Positions 61,973 through 64,000 of a stretch of DNA of 64,000 bases are shown one piece after another. The notes below the pieces were generated by a model. It ran no database searches. It saw nothing but the letters and a program-made list of their open reading frames with translations, and was not told the DNA's origin. The position numbers and the translations under genes are program-made. The DNA comes from Pestalotiopsis fici W106-1. Its lineage: Eukaryota > Ascomycota > Sordariomycetes > Amphisphaeriales > Sporocadaceae. The DNA lies in contig NW_006917105.1 of assembly GCF_000516985.1 (NCBI RefSeq), positions 343,210-407,209 of the forward strand, written 5' to 3'. The first letter of the stretch is position 1; every line of letters starts with the position of its first letter.

Positions 61973-64000
61973 GAATTTCCAGAAATCCATCTTCTCAGAG
62001 TGGAGAAGATGGCGTCTATCACATTGTTATGTACAACTGGTGACATGGAGGCGGAACACGAGTCTTTGGAATCATGAGTGCGACGTACGGCATGAGTCGT
62101 GTTGGTCCATTATGTAAATTCCGCGGGCAATGAAGTAAATGGCCCTGTCGTTCGTGACTGGCTTAATGTTCGACTGTATAAGTATAGGAAGATTCTCCCA
62201 GCTGAGCTCCCCACTAAACATCCGGAAAAACATGGATCATCTCTAACAGAGAGCCTGACACCTTTGACTCTCTGGTAATAATATTGTGTGAAGACGCGAG
62301 ATGTGAGTAAGAAGAAGAGAAGGTCCCCGCACGGTTGGCAGGCTCCCTGCGCAATGAATAGTCAGTGAATAATGGTGGGCGAGACTTTAGATCTCTGCGG
62401 GCAATATTGTAAATTCCACATACTCACAAAATCCGTCTCGTTTCGTATTTCTCTCTCTCTCTCTCTCTCTCTTCTATTTATCCCGAGATATCATGTTTGT
62501 ACGTCACCGTCGTCGGCCCAGCAAGTAATGATCATGGTCAAAATTGCCCGTAATATGCACAACCTGGTAGGATGCAGCCATATTTGTTGGTCGTGACGGT
62601 ATCATTGGTAACAGATGTACAGCCAACATCTCTACAGGCTACCGTGAGCTCGGTGATTCGGTGTCCGCACTTGTGATGGATAAAAATTTTATGTTTACAC
62701 ATCGGAGGCTGGGAGAGAGCGAGAGCGGGAGCGAGATGGGGTTGAGAGAGGGGTCAGGAGGGAAAATGTGATGGCAATGTAGGTAAATAGATGGCGGATA
62801 AACCTAGATCCAAGGGGTCTAGAGCAAGGAAGTTGCAAAGTATAGGGGGGGAAGTAGAAGTTGGACAGCTAAATCAACTGCATCGCATGTTTCACGTTTC
62901 ATAGTCCTCGTTCGTTCTTTATACATGCATGTGCAAAAGAGGAGGAGGCAGACAAGTTGTCGCCAACTTATCACCCCCGATGGTAGATAGAGGAGGGTTG
63001 GCGCCAGAAGTGGGATGCCTGCTAGACTCGCCCCCATGGCATGACTTATCCCATTTTTGGAGGTTTTCTCATGGTTATCGTAAAGAATAAGACCAAAAAA
63101 GGGTCAAGTGCTCCGAATGGGTTGTCAAGCTCGGAATGCTGCATGTGAGAGAGACAAACAGACAGACTCAGAGAGAGTCAACGTAGACGAGATCGAATAT
63201 ACGCTTGGGCAATAATGAGGATTGCACGATGACAGTCACGAGCCAGTCGGCACGCAGCGAACCGTCCGTCCGTGTGGGTGGGTGGGTGTTGCTGGCCGAG
63301 GCTCTTGTAGATCTATATAAAATGGAGGCAGCTATATGACCAAGTATCTTTTCCATGGACTGAAAGCAAATAAAAGAACGAGCGTGAAGAAGAGAGCTAT
63401 CATGGACCGTATCCATCTCGATCAGGCCAAGTTCATTCGCTTCAACATGGGATTTCGGCGCTGTTCTGCCCAACTCGATCCTTGCAAACATAAAATTGAG
63501 AGAACTAAATGGAATAATTCACTCGAAGGGGTTCGGGGCCAGTATCGGCATTCGAGCGCATTGCCAAGATGGGGTGACGGCGCGGGTGTGATCGCTGGAA
63601 GGGGATACTTCTGGAAGTAAGGGGACATTTCTGAAACTCGGACTGTGTGAGGTAGATGAAATATATATATATAAACTTAAAAAAAAATAGGCCCTTGGCT
63701 TGAAAGTATTATTATAGCTCGCCCAACGCTATATTGTACAGGGAAACTGGAACAACTCTGCACGGTATCACGCGATCAAACGACCAATCTTGTAGGATAA
63801 TGGAGTAGATGGGTTGTCACAAGAGGTCATCTCAGCCCCCCTCCTCCTCCATAATTTCCCACACATGTTATACGAAAAGACTTTGGCACTTGACGCCCCG
63901 CTTCCCAAGTTATTCTCTTAAAGTTATGCACGGTTATCAATGCAACACTACATACACATTACACTATGTTTGTTGACGAGCTCCCCGTGCTTCCAACCGG
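61973..64000. other. Right-end intergenic region, 2 kb
   Basis: 3' flank of the previous gene and then no recognisable gene to the window edge. It contains a (TC)n run at 62449-62472, GA-rich sequence around 62710-62770, and a GGGTGGGTGGGTG run at about 63276-63288. A plus-strand 94-codon frame at 63336-63620 has no motif. Genes beyond the window may use part of this region. Confidence 0.5.
62449..62472. repeat. (TC)n microsatellite
   Basis: Twelve TC units in non-coding DNA. Confidence 0.95.

Noticed and set aside
63336..63620. 94-codon plus-strand frame near the right edge
   Set aside because: No motif, no promoter pattern; composition compatible with chance.

Overview
The window is 64 kb of nuclear DNA from a filamentous ascomycete. 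The sequence shows many short GT-AG introns (about 48-185 nt) with CTAAC/CTGAC branch sites, secreted CAZymes and proteases, a Zn2Cys6 regulator, fungal-type housekeeping genes, and TAGGTAGGTA/TACCTACCTA runs between genes. The gene families fit Sordariomycetes, possibly Hypocreales, but that placement is inference. There is no phage, prokaryotic operon, CRISPR array or intact transposon. One 100-N scaffold gap lies at 41553-41652.

Layout, left to right: LaeA-like methyltransferase (+, ~1259-2907); Egh16-like secreted protein (+, 5606-6446); unrecognised secreted protein (-, 7244-8302); transcription factor with two tandem zinc clusters (+, 9941-12360); carboxypeptidase S10 (-, 13651-15473); Tgl3/4/5-type patatin lipase (-, 17064-19520); alpha/beta hydrolase with a 116-bp tandem duplication over its stop codon (-, 21496-22883); intron-containing tRNA-Thr(CGU) (-, 23463-23553); SGNH hydrolase (+, 25137-26266); small acidic protein (-, 26683-26996); allantoate-type MFS permease (-, 27560-29438); deuterolysin (-, 30553-31907); a protein resembling a free-standing deuterolysin propeptide (+, 34171-34764); secreted alpha/beta hydrolase with a problematic exon junction (-, 34919-36156); AA9 LPMO with CBM1 (-, 36748-38012); SDR (-, 39805-40934); phosphopantetheine adenylyltransferase (-, 41713-42936); DCAF7/WDR68-type WD40 protein (+, 44908-46929); quinone oxidoreductase-like MDR (-, 47049-48363); Spt5 (+, 49380-52660); a second AA9 LPMO (-, 53046-53953); Cys-rich small protein (+, 55074-55313); coiled-coil hypothetical (-, 55824-56618); GH79 glycosidase (+, 57893-59588); C2H2-like hypothetical (+, 60698-61972).

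About half the genes encode secreted or surface proteins (two AA9 LPMOs, GH79, M35, S10, Egh16-like, two further secreted proteins). They are interleaved with conserved housekeeping genes (Spt5, PPAT, DCAF7, Tgl-type lipase). They do not form a co-oriented cluster and no backbone secondary-metabolite enzyme is visible, so the window reads as a secretome-rich chromosomal segment rather than a biosynthetic cluster. Exon coordinates were derived by hand from splice signals, reading phase and family conservation. The features most worth checking are the dual zinc-cluster factor, the propeptide-like protein 2.3 kb from the deuterolysin, the broken junction and altered nucleophile elbow in the 34.9-36.2 kb hydrolase, the duplicated 3' end at 21.3-21.5 kb, and the small unrecognised proteins.
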